DNA from: Stutzerimonas stutzeri
GTDB taxonomy: Bacteria; Pseudomonadota; Gammaproteobacteria; Pseudomonadales; Pseudomonadaceae
Direction: 5' to 3'
NCBI RefSeq assembly: GCF_024448955.1
Contig: NZ_JAMOIH010000001.1
Span: forward strand, 186,001 to 250,000
DNA length: 64,000 bases
The notes below the pieces were generated by a model that saw only the letters and a program-made list of their open reading frames with translations, searched no databases and had not been told where the DNA came from. Shown one piece after another: positions 18,263 to 29,214 of the stretch; the first letter of the stretch is position 1; every line of letters begins with the position of its first letter. Position numbers and translations under genes: made by a program.

Positions 18263-18631
18263 GGGTCTTTTCCTGATGCTCCGCAAAGACCCATGTTCCG
18301 AAGCTGCGCATGCCATGCAAAACCCGAAGGTCACCCTGGCAGCCTGGTCGGCGGGGTTTGCGAAAACGTATTGAATGATGAATCGTCTAGGACAGCCGCG
18401 AGAAGCGGACAGCAGCCGAAGCAGCGCTTCGTGTGTTGCAGTACCTGAACGCAGGCTGGGTTTCAGCCGGCGCGTACTATACCGGAATTCTGTGAAGCTG
18501 TGCGCGCATTTTGTCTTGTGGGTTAAGTTCGTGGCGACTCGGCGAGGGACTGCGTTTCGCTTTGGCTATGTCTGCGTCAAGTGTTGGGGTTGGTGCAAAG
18601 GCCGTAGAGTGGGGCTGCGACACCCCTGCCG
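18263..18631. other. Long leader region of deaD / upstream spacer
   Basis: No gene seen. On the minus strand a -10-like TATAGT with extended context (GGTATAGTACG, about 18473-18483) lies some 210 bases before deaD, followed by a small hairpin (GGCTG AAAC CCAGCC). A long leader would fit a cold-regulated helicase gene, but the -35 match is poor, so the promoter call is weak. Confidence 0.35.
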
Positions 18632-19381
18632 TTAACTGGCTGGTCGTAGCGCATCGATCAGTGAGTCCAGTGAATAACCAAGACGCGGTGCCAGGGTCGC
18701 GGCGCGCTCGCGCAAGGCGGCTATATCGAGCATCTGTTCCAGATCGGCCGGAACGAACAGGACGACATTGCCCTCCTTCACCGGGCACTCCCAATAATGG
18801 CGGTGGAACAGACCACGCAGCAAGGCAGCACCAAGCGGTTTATCTTCGTCAGTGCCCCACTGATTGATGATCAGCCAACCGTCTGGGTTCAGCTTCTGCT
18901 GACAGCGTTCGAGAAAGCGCCATGCCAGATGCGCCGCAGCCGGGCCCACATCGGTGTAGAGATCGACGAATATCAGATCGGCGGTTTCGGCCGAGTCGAG
19001 CAGCCCCACCGCGTCGCCGATGCGTATGTAGAGCCGCGAGTCGTTCTGCAGGCCCAGATAGCGCATCGCCAACTCCGGCACATCCGGGCGCAGCTCAATG
19101 GCCTCGACGTCTTCGAGCGGCAGGAATTCGAGGCACGCTTGAGTCAGCGTCCCCGCGCCCAGACCGAGGAACAGGGCGGTCTCAGGCTGCGCATGCATCA
19201 GGCCGCCCACCAGCATGGCGCGGGTATAGTCGTACTCCAGCCAGCTTGGGTCTCGCGTGAATACACAGCTTTGCTCGACCGCCGCGCCGAACTCGAGAAA
19301 CCGGTAATCCCCTACTTCCAGCACGCGGATCAAGCCAAAAGCGTCATGTACTTCGGCCAGCAATACTTCCTGCTTGTCCAT
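18632..19381 (-). CDS. Spermidine synthase-like (polyamine aminopropyltransferase fold) protein
   Basis: 249-residue class I methyltransferase-fold protein of the spermidine synthase family. [16 protein letters not shown] (nucleotide-binding loop), [14 protein letters not shown] and [10 protein letters not shown] follow the family order, but the amine-pocket region differs from true SpeE, so substrate is uncertain. GGAG lies just upstream of ATG 19381. Divergent from the DAHP synthase gene with 113 bases between starts, which must hold both promoters. Confidence 0.82.
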   Translation of the reverse strand: MDKQEVLLAEVHDAFGLIRVLEVGDYRFLEFGAAVEQSCVFTRDPSWLEYDYTRAMLVGGLMHAQPETALFLGLGAGTLTQACLEFLPLEDVEAIELRPDVPELAMRYLGLQNDSRLYIRIGDAVGLLDSAETADLIFVDLYTDVGPAAAHLAWRFLERCQQKLNPDGWLIINQWGTDEDKPLGAALLRGLFHRHYWECPVKEGNVVLFVPADLEQMLDIAALRERAATLAPRLGYSLDSLIDALRPAS

Positions 19382-19494
19382 TGCGCTCACTCCAAACCGG
19401 TCGGCGCATCTTAGCAGCCCGATTGGCAAGGGCTATCAGCGACGGCGCAGCGCATCAGGTAAAATCCGCGCACTTTTGCGCAGGAATCAATCCG

Positions 19495-20844
19495 ATGAGC
19501 CACACCTGGAGCCCCACCAGCTGGAGACATAAACCCATCCAGCAGCAGCCCGACTATCCTGACGCCGAGCATCTCCAGCGCGTAGAAGCGACGCTGGCGA
19601 GCCTGCCGCCGCTGGTATTCGCCGGCGAGGCACGGGAGCTGCGTCGGCAGTTCGCCGAGGTGACCCAAGGCCGCGCATTTCTTCTGCAGGGTGGGGATTG
19701 CGCGGAAAGCTTTGCCGAGTTTTCCGCACCGAAAATCCGCGACACCTTCAAGGTGCTGCTACAGATGGCAGTCGTCATGACCTTCGCCGCGGGCTGTCCG
19801 GTGATAAAGGTCGGGCGCATGGCTGGGCAATTCGCCAAGCCGCGTTCCTCTGGCAACGAGACCATCGATGGCATCACCCTGCCCGCCTACCGCGGCGATA
19901 TCGTCAACGGTATCGATTTCGACGAGAAAAGCCGCGTGCCGGATCCGGATCGCCTGCTGCAGGCCTATCATCAGTCCACGTCCAGCCTGAACCTATTGCG
20001 CGCCTTCGCCCAGGGCGGTTTCGCCGATCTGCATCAGGTGCATCAGTGGAATCTCGACTTCATCGCTAACTCGCAGATGGCCGAGAAATATCACCGGCTG
20101 GGCGCGCGGATCGATCAGGCGTTGAGGTTCATGCGCGCTTGCGGCATGGACAACGCACCGCAGCTACGCGAAACCAGTTTCTTTACCGCTCACGAAGCGC
20201 TGCTGCTGAATTATGAGCAGGCGTTCGTTCGGCAGGACAGCCTGACCGGCGGCTGGTACGACTGCTCGGCGCATATGCTCTGGATCGGCGACCGCACGCG
20301 ACAACTGGACGGTGCCCATGTGGAGTTTCTACGCGGCGTAGGCAACCCGATCGGGGTGAAAGTCGGGCCAAGTATGGACGGCGAGGAGCTGATCCGCCTG
20401 ATCGACATCCTCAACCCGGACAACGATCCGGGCCGCCTGAACCTGATCGTACGAATGGGCGCCGACAAGGTCGAAGACGGCCTGCCACGCCTGATTCAGA
20501 CCGTGCAGGCCGAAGGCCGCCAGGTGCTGTGGAGTTCGGATCCGATGCACGGCAACACTATGAAGGCATCCAGCGGTTACAAGACGCGGGATTTCGCACG
20601 GGTTCTCGCCGAGGTGCGGCAGTTCTTCGACGTGCACCGCGCCGAGGGCAGCTACCCGGGCGGCATCCATATCGAGATGACCGGGCAGAACGTTACCGAG
20701 TGCATCGGTGGTTCGCGGCCGATTACCGAGGATGGCCTCTCCGATCGTTACCACACCCATTGCGATCCGCGGCTCAACGCCGATCAATCGCTGGAAATGG
20801 CGTTCATGATTGCCGAGACGCTGAAGCAGGTGCGGCCAAGTTGA
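19495..20844 (+). CDS. Class II 3-deoxy-7-phosphoheptulonate (DAHP) synthase
   Basis: 449 residues, start [11 protein letters not shown], the plant-like AroA(II) type. It condenses PEP with erythrose 4-phosphate, the first shikimate step. Recognised by [37 protein letters not shown] and [15 protein letters not shown], with the metal-binding Cys, His, Glu and Asp residues in place. CAGGAA precedes the ATG. Short class II enzymes in pseudomonads have been linked to secondary metabolism as well as to aromatic amino acids; nothing nearby decides this. Confidence 0.93.
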   Translation: MSHTWSPTSWRHKPIQQQPDYPDAEHLQRVEATLASLPPLVFAGEARELRRQFAEVTQGRAFLLQGGDCAESFAEFSAPKIRDTFKVLLQMAVVMTFAAGCPVIKVGRMAGQFAKPRSSGNETIDGITLPAYRGDIVNGIDFDEKSRVPDPDRLLQAYHQSTSSLNLLRAFAQGGFADLHQVHQWNLDFIANSQMAEKYHRLGARIDQALRFMRACGMDNAPQLRETSFFTAHEALLLNYEQAFVRQDSLTGGWYDCSAHMLWIGDRTRQLDGAHVEFLRGVGNPIGVKVGPSMDGEELIRLIDILNPDNDPGRLNLIVRMGADKVEDGLPRLIQTVQAEGRQVLWSSDPMHGNTMKASSGYKTRDFARVLAEVRQFFDVHRAEGSYPGGIHIEMTGQNVTECIGGSRPITEDGLSDRYHTHCDPRLNADQSLEMAFMIAETLKQVRPS

Positions 20845-20890
20845 TAACTCCTACAATGACGTTTGGCGTAGGTCGGGCGGCGCTCCGCTT

Positions 20891-21321
20891 GTAGGGTGGG
20901 CCGGGCGGCGTTCCGCTTCAGCCCACCAATCAAACCTGAAAACCCGGTGGGCTGAAGCCCACCCTACGCGCTGCCCCCGCTGCGGCAGTCTGAAGCCGCT
21001 CAAGGGCTGTCGTCTGCGGCCTGCCTGCACGGATCGACGAGAGGCCAGCATCGCAACGTGCAGCTCTGTCTAAATATCCTGATGCGGTACGCCATCGAAT
21101 TGGGCGGCTTGTAGGGTGGCCGGGCGGCGTTCCGCTTCAGCCCACCAATCAAACCTGACAACCCCGGTGGGCTGAAGCCCACCCTACGCGTTGCCCCCGA
21201 TGCGGCAGTCTGAAGCCGCTCCAGGCTTATCCTGTAGTACTGCGGCCTGCCTGCACGGATCGACAAAAGGCCAGCACCACACCGCGCAGTGCTGTCTAAA
21301 TTCATTGATGCGGTACGTCAT
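20891..21321. repeat. Tandem duplication of a ~0.2 kb unit with GTAGGGTGGGCTGAAGCCCACC palindromes
   Basis: Unit 1 is 20891-21095 and unit 2 is 21111-21321. Both run from GTAGGGTGG through CAGCCCACCAATCAAACCTG, GGTGGGCTGAAGCCCACCC, GCGGCAGTCTGAAGCCGCTC, GCCTGCCTGCACGGATCGAC to GATGCGGTACG(C/T)CAT, with scattered differences. The remaining spacer 20845-21479 has no gene. The repeat palindromes may end aro transcription; no classical T-run terminator is seen. Confidence 0.85.
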
Positions 21322-21351
21322 TGTGATCGGCCAGCAAGTGGAATTCGTATC

Positions 21352-21398
21352 AATTAGCAAACTAATCATTGTTCTAACCACTAATTCGTTTGCTAATT
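21352..21398. promoter_or_regulatory. Inverted repeat upstream of SLC13 transporter, possible operator
   Basis: AATTAGCAAAC (21352-21362) and GTTTGCTAATT (21388-21398) form a perfect 11-base inverted repeat around an A+T-rich 25-base spacer that itself has two ACTAAT copies. It lies 82 bases before the transporter ATG, in a G+C-rich genome, so it stands out as a candidate operator; no regulator gene is adjacent. Confidence 0.5.
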
Positions 21399-21479
21399 AA
21401 TGGCTGTAGAATCCGCGCTGCATTTGACCCGGATTTCCTACGCCCTCTCGCAGCCGGGTCATCGAAAGAGGAAACCTTC

Positions 21480-22928
21480 ATGACCGATTCACCAGAGAAT
21501 AAAGGAGCGGCCGTCGCGGCCTCTATCGGCCTTTTTCTCGGACCGCTGCTCTTGTTGCTTTGCATCCTGACCGATCCGCCTGGCGGGCTATCGGATGTCG
21601 CCTGGTTAACCGTCGGTATGGCTGCGCTGATGGCCGTCTGGTGGGCCACCGAGGCCATCCCGATCCCGGCCACCTCGCTGCTGCCCATCCTGCTGATTCC
21701 CTTGCTGGGCATCGATACGCTGGGGAAAGCGACCGCGCCCTATGCCAACCCGACGATTTTTCTGTTCTTCGGCGGTTTCCTGCTGGGCCTGGCCATGCAG
21801 CGCTGGAATCTGCATAAGCGCATCGCATTGGCGACGCTGCTGGCCGTCGGCAACGCGCCCAGCCGGCAGATTGCGGGATTCATGATCGCCACGGCCTTTA
21901 TCAGTATGTGGGTGAGCAACACCGCCACCAGCATCATGATGCTGCCCATCGGCATTTCCGTGATTGCCCTGCTCGTCGAAGGCAGCGAAGAAAAAGAAGG
22001 CACGCGCTTCGCCACCGCCTTGTTGCTGGGTATCGCCTACGCCGCAAGCGTCGGCGGCATCGCGACTCTGATCGGCACGCCACCGAACGCCCTCCTCGCC
22101 GCGTTTCTACGCGACAGCTACGACGTGCATATCGGCTTTGGTCAGTGGATGCTGCTGGGGGTGCCGGTCAGCGTCGGCATGCTGCTGTTCATCTGGTGGT
22201 GGCTGATCCGTGGCGGTTTCAAACTGGCCGGCGGAGATAGCCGCGCCATGCTGGAACAGGAAATGGCTACGCTCGGCCCCATGTCAAAGCCAGAGAAAAT
22301 GGTTGCCGTGGTATTCGGCCTGGCGGCGGCGGCGTGGATTTTCCAGCCGTTTCTGGTCCAATACATCGATGGCGTCAACGACACCAGCATCGCCATCGCC
22401 GCGGCGCTAATCCTGTTCCTCATCCCGGTCGACATGAAGAACCGGGTATTCCTGATGGACTGGGATACCGCCAACAAAGTCCCGTGGGGCGTTCTGTTGC
22501 TGTTCGGCGGCGGCTTGTCGCTGGCCAGTGTGATCGGCGCTTCCGGGCTCGCCGAGTGGATTGCCGAAAGCCTGCAGGGCTTCGGTATGCTGCCACTGAT
22601 TCTGATGATCGGCCTGGTTGCGCTGGTGATTACCTTCCTCACCGAGATCACCTCCAATACCGCTACCGCAGCCGCCTTCCTGCCGCTGCTCGGCGCACTG
22701 GCCGTCGCCCAGGGCCTACCGCCGGAAATGCTGGCGATTCCCGCCGCCATCGCCGCCAGCTGCGCCTTCATGATGCCAGTGGCGACTCCGCCGAATGCAA
22801 TCGTGTTCGGCACCGGTCAAGTCAGCATTCAGTCGATGATCAAGGCCGGCTTTGCCCTGAACATCTTTGGTGTGTTCCTGGTGACTGGCCTTTGCTATCT
22901 GATGGTCGGCTGGCTCTGGGCCAATTGA
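21480..22928 (+). CDS. SLC13/DASS family anion transporter
   Basis: 482-residue inner-membrane sodium:dicarboxylate (or sulfate) symporter. About eleven to twelve hydrophobic segments and the two diagnostic sodium-binding repeats, SNTATSIMMLPIG (first half) and TSNTATAAAFLPLLG (second half), plus GTPPNA and ATPPNA hairpin signatures. AGAGGAAA precedes ATG 21480. Stands alone, with an A+T-rich inverted repeat upstream and a shared terminator downstream. Substrate is probably a C4-dicarboxylate, from family knowledge only. Confidence 0.9.
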   Translation: MTDSPENKGAAVAASIGLFLGPLLLLLCILTDPPGGLSDVAWLTVGMAALMAVWWATEAIPIPATSLLPILLIPLLGIDTLGKATAPYANPTIFLFFGGFLLGLAMQRWNLHKRIALATLLAVGNAPSRQIAGFMIATAFISMWVSNTATSIMMLPIGISVIALLVEGSEEKEGTRFATALLLGIAYAASVGGIATLIGTPPNALLAAFLRDSYDVHIGFGQWMLLGVPVSVGMLLFIWWWLIRGGFKLAGGDSRAMLEQEMATLGPMSKPEKMVAVVFGLAAAAWIFQPFLVQYIDGVNDTSIAIAAALILFLIPVDMKNRVFLMDWDTANKVPWGVLLLFGGGLSLASVIGASGLAEWIAESLQGFGMLPLILMIGLVALVITFLTEITSNTATAAAFLPLLGALAVAQGLPPEMLAIPAAIAASCAFMMPVATPPNAIVFGTGQVSIQSMIKAGFALNIFGVFLVTGLCYLMVGWLWAN

Positions 22929-23004
22929 TGCACTTGGGCTGCCGCACCCGTGCGGCTTGTCCTTCAAGGCGGCGGCTCCTTTCGCTTCCATATTGCGCAA
23001 CGCA

Positions 23005-23034
23005 CAAAAAAGCCCGGCGTCTGCCGGGCTTTTT
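23005..23034. terminator. Bidirectional intrinsic terminator between SLC13 transporter and efp
   Basis: AAAAAAGCCCGGC GTCT GCCGGGCTTTTT: eight-pair GC stem with A and T runs on either side, placed between two convergent genes; serves both. Confidence 0.93.
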
Positions 23035-23048
23035 GCATCCTGCGAAGG

Positions 23049-23615
23049 TCAGGCCTTGACGCGGGACTTGTACTCGCCGGTGCGGGTATCGATCTCGATC
23101 GAGTCGCCGATTTCGCAGAAGGCGGAAACCTGCAGCTCGGCACCGTTCTTCAGGCGAGCAGTCTTCATGACCTTGCCGGAGGTGTCGCCACGTACGGACG
23201 GCTCGGTGTAGACGATTTCACGAACGATGGTAGTCGGCAGTTCAACCGAGATCACCTTGTCATTGTAGAAGACGGCTTCGCAGACGTCGGTCATGCCGTC
23301 TTCGATGAAGGTCATCACGCCTTCCAGGTCGTCTTTTTCGATTTCGTACTGGTTGAACTCTTCGTCCATGAAGACGTAGAGCGGGTCAGCGAAGTAGGAG
23401 TAGGTCACTTCCTTGCGCTCGAGAATCACCGGCTCAAGCTTGTCGTCGGCCTTGTATACGGTCTCGGTAGCGGAACCATTGAGCAGGTTCTTCAGCTTCA
23501 TCTTGACCACGGCACTGTTACGGCCGGACTTGTTGAACTCGGCTTTCTGGATGACCCAGGGTGCGCCGTTGATGATGGCCACCTGGCCGGCACGGAACTC
23601 TTGTGCGGTTTTCAT
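23049..23615 (-). CDS. efp: Translation elongation factor P
   Basis: 188 residues (start [12 protein letters not shown]), three beta-barrel domains; enters the ribosomal E site to relieve stalling at polyproline. The modification loop [10 protein letters not shown] has arginine at position 32, the residue rhamnosylated in the EarP branch, rather than lysine. The dedicated rhamnosyltransferase EarP is the next gene upstream on the same strand, 40 bases before the stop-start gap, so the two probably share a transcript. Confidence 0.97.
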   Translation of the reverse strand: MKTAQEFRAGQVAIINGAPWVIQKAEFNKSGRNSAVVKMKLKNLLNGSATETVYKADDKLEPVILERKEVTYSYFADPLYVFMDEEFNQYEIEKDDLEGVMTFIEDGMTDVCEAVFYNDKVISVELPTTIVREIVYTEPSVRGDTSGKVMKTARLKNGAELQVSAFCEIGDSIEIDTRTGEYKSRVKA

Positions 23616-23655
23616 ACGAATATCCGATGGGATTAGAGACAAAACAGGCCGCGTA

Positions 23656-24795
23656 TCATAGCCAATCTGTGTAAAAAAACACCAGCTTTCCAGCTAGATC
23701 GCCGTTGGCAACCTGCTTGTGTGTCCAGCGTTCTGCATGGGCGGTCAGCTCGGCCTCATGACGGAGCAAGCCGGCCCAGGCCGCCCCGCTCCCCTCGCCC
23801 GAGTTCCAGGCATGCCAGAAATTCTTGAGCGCGGCGGCGGCCGCTGGCGCCAGGTCGCACAGATAGAGTTCGAGGAAGGCGTTGAGCTTGACCCAGTGCG
23901 CATCTTCTTCCTGTGGGTAGATGTGCCAGACCAATGGCCGCCCGGCCCACTGTGCGCGGATGAACGATTCCTCGCCGCGCACGGCATTGAAGTCGCAGCA
24001 CCACAACAACATGTCGTATTCGTTCTGAGTCATGAACGGCAGCACAGCGATATGCAGCGCACCGCGGGCATAGCGATCGCCGGCTCGCAGCTGTTCGACA
24101 CCTAACCAGCGTGCAACATCGCCGAGAACCCGGCCCTCAGGAACCAATAGTTGCGTTGGTCGAGTATCGGCTGCCAGCGCATCGAGCCATCCCGTAACGG
24201 CCTGGTTTTCGTAAGCGAACAGCGAGACCAATCGCGCGCCGGGCTCCACCGTAAAATCCAGGCTCTGCAGAAAAGCGTCGCGCAACGTCGGATCACGCTG
24301 GAATGCTTCCCTTCGTGCCATCAGGTCACCTTCGCGAATCAGGCCACCAGTACCCTGCTCGAATCCCGGGAAGAAGAAGTACTTCTGCAAGCCATCGGGC
24401 TGCATCGAAGGCAGCGCATGACAGCCGATCACCCAGTCCTCGGCGCTCAGGTATTCCAGGTTGAGCCAGAGAATGCGGCGATCGCTGTTGGCCATCGCCT
24501 CGATATAGGCGGCGGGCAGCTGGCAGGCGAAGGCTTCGATCACAACGTCCGCCGGCTCGGCGCCGGGCCATTCGGGCAGCCAGTGCCGCACGTCGACACC
24601 GTCATGCCATTGTTGGCTGGCGGTGGCGCTGCTGCCCGGACAGAGTCGGACAAAGGTATCGAGATCGTCGACCCACAAACGCACCCGCTGGCCATGCTCG
24701 GCAACCAGCTGCCGCGCCAAACGCCAGGTCACGCCGATGTCGCCGTAGTTATCGACGACCACACAGAAAACGTCCCAGCTTGCTTTGACCGACAA
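23656..24795 (-). CDS. earP: Protein-arginine rhamnosyltransferase EarP (EF-P maturation)
   Basis: About 379 residues, GT104 family, GT-B fold; transfers rhamnose from dTDP-rhamnose to Arg32 of EF-P. The family motif [16 protein letters not shown], with its functionally needed aspartates, is at residues about 14-29, and [20 protein letters not shown] carries the second conserved block with the Glu and Arg. Start is read as TTG 24795 because AGGAG lies six bases upstream; the frame stays open to a TTG at 24822 with no ribosome site. Found only where EF-P has Arg32, as here. Confidence 0.95.
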   Translation of the reverse strand: MSVKASWDVFCVVVDNYGDIGVTWRLARQLVAEHGQRVRLWVDDLDTFVRLCPGSSATASQQWHDGVDVRHWLPEWPGAEPADVVIEAFACQLPAAYIEAMANSDRRILWLNLEYLSAEDWVIGCHALPSMQPDGLQKYFFFPGFEQGTGGLIREGDLMARREAFQRDPTLRDAFLQSLDFTVEPGARLVSLFAYENQAVTGWLDALAADTRPTQLLVPEGRVLGDVARWLGVEQLRAGDRYARGALHIAVLPFMTQNEYDMLLWCCDFNAVRGEESFIRAQWAGRPLVWHIYPQEEDAHWVKLNAFLELYLCDLAPAAAAALKNFWHAWNSGEGSGAAWAGLLRHEAELTAHAERWTHKQVANGDLAGKLVFFYTDWL

Positions 24796-24879
24796 ACCAA
24801 TACTCCTCACGAGAGATGCCAATTCGCACTTACTAAATGACTCGCAAAGAATACCGATTACGGCAGGCTGTGGCCTTCG

Positions 24880-24964
24880 TTCGCCGCGAGGGCGCGCCTC
24901 CTACAATGGCCGGGCGCGCTGGCTGCCTTTGTAGCAGGCCCGACCTCGGGGCGAAGCTTTTACG
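24880..24964. repeat. Composite REP doublet, copy B
   Basis: TTCGCCGCGAGGGCGCGCC followed by TCCTACA, a 20-odd base spacer, then TTGTAGCAGGCCCGACCTCG and GGGCGAAGCTTTT. Each half is a REP-like hairpin. The reverse complement matches 14233-14318. Otherwise 24796-25086 shows no gene. Confidence 0.75.
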
Positions 24965-25086
24965 CTTTTGACTGCTGCCTGCATCGAGCATGCGCCACAA
25001 GCGGGCACGCAGACTCGCCGAATCTCACAAAGAGGTCGGTGCAATCGAACGATAGAAATAAGGGGAAGGAAATAGTCGTTATGGAG

Positions 25087-25197
25087 GTGAACCCTACCAG
25101 CCACACCCCGGCACACAATGTCACCGCTGCGGCTGCTCCCTTCCGGGCCTGACCGGGTTCACGGCTGATCGTTGCGAGGGGACCGGCAGGGCCCACC
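25087..25197 (-). ncRNA. ffs: Signal recognition particle 4.5S RNA
   Basis: On the minus strand the RNA runs GGTGGGCCCTGCCGGTCCCC ... GGGTTCACC, with self-complementary ends, and has the universal SRP helix 8 core GGTCAGGCCCGGAAGGGAGCAGCC: the Ffh-binding internal loop and a GGAA tetraloop. About 111 nt, as expected for the gammaproteobacterial type. Partner of Ffh in co-translational membrane targeting. Confidence 0.95.
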
Positions 25198-26635
<1,438 letters not shown>

Positions 26636-26698
26636 TCAGACTTGCGCCCACCAGAGGCGGCGCAGCGATATCGGTAACCGGCAGGTCGATGTTTCTTT

Positions 26699-27628
26699 TT
26701 AGCCCAGCGCGGTATCCAGAAACATCATCACCGCGAAACCGCCCATCAGGCCGACCGTCGCCGGCGTCTGATGACCATTGCGGTGAGTTTCGGGAATCAC
26801 CTCGTGCGACACCACGAAGATCATCGCGCCAGCGGCCAATCCGAGGCTGACCGGATAAGCGACAGCCAGACCGCTGGAAATCCCCAAGCCCACCACCGCG
26901 CCGAGTGGCTCCATCAGGCCTGACGCAGCGGCGACCAGTATCGCTCGCCAGGCGGACAGGCCGGTTGTGCGCAAGGCCAACGCAACGGCCAAACCTTCGG
27001 GAATGTCTTGGATGGCGATCGCGGTGGTGAGCGGTAAACCAACCTCCAGATCGCCCTTGGCGAAACTCACGCCTATCGCCATGCCTTCCGGGATGTTGTG
27101 CAGGATGATCGCAAACACGAACAGCCAGACCCGGCTCATGCGCTGGTGATGAGGCCCGAAGGCACCGGCGGTTTCATGCTCGTGCGGCGTGAAATAATCC
27201 AGCCCGAGCATCAACAGCACGCCAAAGCCGAGGCCCACCACTACGGTCAATGCGGCCGCAGGGCCACTATCGAACAGATCCCGTGCTGCCGCGAGGCCCG
27301 GAAGGATCAAGGAAAACGAACTGGCCGCGAGCATCATGCCGGCGGCGAAGCCAAGCATGCTGTCCTGGGTGCGCGTGGAAATATTGCCCAGCGCAATCGC
27401 CATCAGCGCACCCAGCGCCGTCGCCGCGAAGCCTGCCGTGCCGCCGAGCAGCGCATAGCGGATATTGCTTTCATCGCCGTTCTGAAAGGCGCTGTAAGCA
27501 CTGGCGCACAGCAATATCAACACGACCAGAACCGTACCGATGAGCCCCAGCGCGACGATGGGGTTTGCCTGTGCATGAGCAATCCATGCCGAGCGCAGCG
27601 TTGCTGCGGCGCTTTGAGTGCTTGCCAT
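26699..27628 (-). CDS. ZIP family divalent metal transporter
   Basis: 309-residue inner-membrane protein with about eight hydrophobic segments. The metal-binding helices carry HNIPEGMAIGV and QDIPEGLAVALAL, the ZIP signature, and a His-rich cytoplasmic loop (PHEHETAGAFGPHHQ) sits before helix 4. Likely takes up zinc or other divalent metals. The open frame extends far upstream to 27982, but that part runs into the tRNA-Gly gene; ATG 27628 fits the family. No Zur-type box recognised upstream. Confidence 0.9.
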   Translation of the reverse strand: MASTQSAAATLRSAWIAHAQANPIVALGLIGTVLVVLILLCASAYSAFQNGDESNIRYALLGGTAGFAATALGALMAIALGNISTRTQDSMLGFAAGMMLAASSFSLILPGLAAARDLFDSGPAAALTVVVGLGFGVLLMLGLDYFTPHEHETAGAFGPHHQRMSRVWLFVFAIILHNIPEGMAIGVSFAKGDLEVGLPLTTAIAIQDIPEGLAVALALRTTGLSAWRAILVAAASGLMEPLGAVVGLGISSGLAVAYPVSLGLAAGAMIFVVSHEVIPETHRNGHQTPATVGLMGGFAVMMFLDTALG

Positions 27629-27870
27629 GATAAAGGCCCCCGATATCAAATCTTTTCGTCGCTCGTAACTGACGAAGGGGCGACCGAGCGGTCGTTCTAC
27701 CAAGCGGCCCCCGCTGCGTACGAAGCACGACGAGCGTCTATGGGATAGGACCGTAACGGGCTCGGTGAGTTTGGCCAGGACTTCGAACGATGCTGGGCTT
27801 GGACCGAGCTTGAGCGGCTGCGCGGCAGACGAGCCCGGCATTCGACGTGACAAGGACCGGAATTGCAGAC

Positions 27871-27904
27871 ACAAAAAAAGCGACTCTAGGTCGCTTTCTT
27901 TGTG
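27871..27904 (-). terminator. Intrinsic terminator of the tRNA-Glu/tRNA-Gly transcript
   Basis: Minus strand: AAAGAAAGCGAC CTAGA GTCGCTTTTTTTGTG, a stem with a long T run, some 35 bases past tRNA-Gly. The rest of 27629-27870 contains no recognisable gene. Confidence 0.9.
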
Positions 27905-27937
27905 CTTGCGATTGGCCTGGACCTTTCGCAGCTTATT

Positions 27938-28013
<76 letters not shown>

Positions 28014-28032
28014 GTTACATCTACAACAAAAA

Positions 28033-28108
28033 TGGCGTCCCCTAGGGGACTCGAACCCCTGTTACCGCCGTGAAAGGGCGGTGTCCTAGGCCACTAGACG
28101 AAGGGGAC
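28033..28108 (-). tRNA. tRNA-Glu(TTC)
   Basis: 76 nt: acceptor GTCCCCTT/AGGGGAC, anticodon arm CCGCCCTTTCACGGCGG (anticodon TTC), T arm GGTTCGAGTCC, CCA encoded. First gene of a two-tRNA unit. Confidence 0.97.
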
Positions 28109-28322
28109 GCAGCCCGGAAGCTTATCGCTTTCATTCCGGCTTTCAGCGTTTGCGATGTGCTTCACGCTGCAAGTGGCGCGCATTCTATGGAGCTCGACTA
28201 GGGTCGTCAAGCGCCTTGCTGAAATTTTTTTGGGCCGAATCGTAGAGCAGCGTTTGAGCTATCAGCTTGCCATCTAACGTTCTACACTCGACAAAAATCG
28301 CCTGGTTAGAGAGGTGCGTCCT

Positions 28323-29090
28323 GTGTCCCCGGTTCTGATTGCAGGATTGGTCGTAGCTGGCCTGTTCATATTGATAGGCATTGGCGTGATCAACCAGATC
28401 GTTGAAAAGAACAATCTGGAAAAAGCGCGCCTCCGAGCCGATCTCACTGATCGCATGCGGCGCTGCGCCAATCTGTCCGATGGTCTACCCGCCCAAATGA
28501 TGACGCCAGCGCTCAAGTTGTTGCTGGCGCGACTGGAGCTGCATCTGGGTGAACGACTGCTACAGCTGGACAAGAAGAACAGCACTGTCAGTGCCCGAGT
28601 TGACATTCTGCGCAGCGCTGTCGCCAAGGGCGACGAGATCGAGGTGCAGAACACACCAGTCCAAGTGGCCACAGAAGCGCAGGCGAAGGAAATTCGTCTG
28701 CGGCTGGAAGACCTCTACGCGCAGATCGTCTGGGCCAATAAGCAGAACCAGCTCGATACGGCTGCAGCCAAACGCTGGATCCGGCATATCCAGCACATGA
28801 CGGTGATGTTGCATATTGAATACTTCACCAATGTCGGCCAGCAGGCGCTGAAGCAAGGCAGTGCACACAAGGCACGTCTCGCATTCGAACGCGGCATTCA
28901 GCACGTCCGCAAGCAACCCAACCCTGCCGAATTCCAATCCCAACTGGCGCAGCTCGAAGCGAGCTACACCCATGCCAACAAGCTCGAGCAGACTCAGCAA
29001 CAACCGAAGCTTGACGAACCCAGCGAGCTGACCGAAGGTTTGAAGAACTTCGAAAGCGAAGATGACTGGAAAAAGAACAACATCTACTAG
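28323..29090 (+). CDS. Hypothetical protein with N-terminal membrane anchor and helical domain
   Basis: 255 residues: one N-terminal transmembrane helix (about 4-25, SPVLIAGLVVAGLFILIGIG), then a highly charged, mostly helical region and an acidic C-terminal tail. GTG start 28323 with AGAGAGG about eight bases upstream; GTG 28314 is also in frame. Residues 150-215 read like a helical repeat region (ALKQGSAHKARLAFERGIQ). I recognise no named family; similar conserved hypotheticals exist in pseudomonads. Function unknown. Confidence 0.8.
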   Translation: MSPVLIAGLVVAGLFILIGIGVINQIVEKNNLEKARLRADLTDRMRRCANLSDGLPAQMMTPALKLLLARLELHLGERLLQLDKKNSTVSARVDILRSAVAKGDEIEVQNTPVQVATEAQAKEIRLRLEDLYAQIVWANKQNQLDTAAAKRWIRHIQHMTVMLHIEYFTNVGQQALKQGSAHKARLAFERGIQHVRKQPNPAEFQSQLAQLEASYTHANKLEQTQQQPKLDEPSELTEGLKNFESEDDWKKNNIY

Positions 29091-29214
29091 GCGTAGGCCC
29101 GGACGAGTGCACGAAATGGCTTGAGCGGCGAACGCATCGTGCTCCGGTGCTTCGCACCTCAATACTCATTCGCTCACCGGTTCCGCCGCGCCTGTCCTGC
29201 CGCGGAGAAAATCG

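Noticed and set aside
17057-18448. 463-residue open frame on the plus strand
   Set aside because: Lies antisense to deaD, whose motifs are complete; long antisense frames are common in G+C-rich genes and this one has no recognisable domain.
20891-21321. Possible CRISPR or satellite array
   Set aside because: Only two units of about 205-211 bases, with palindromes and no short repeat-spacer pattern.
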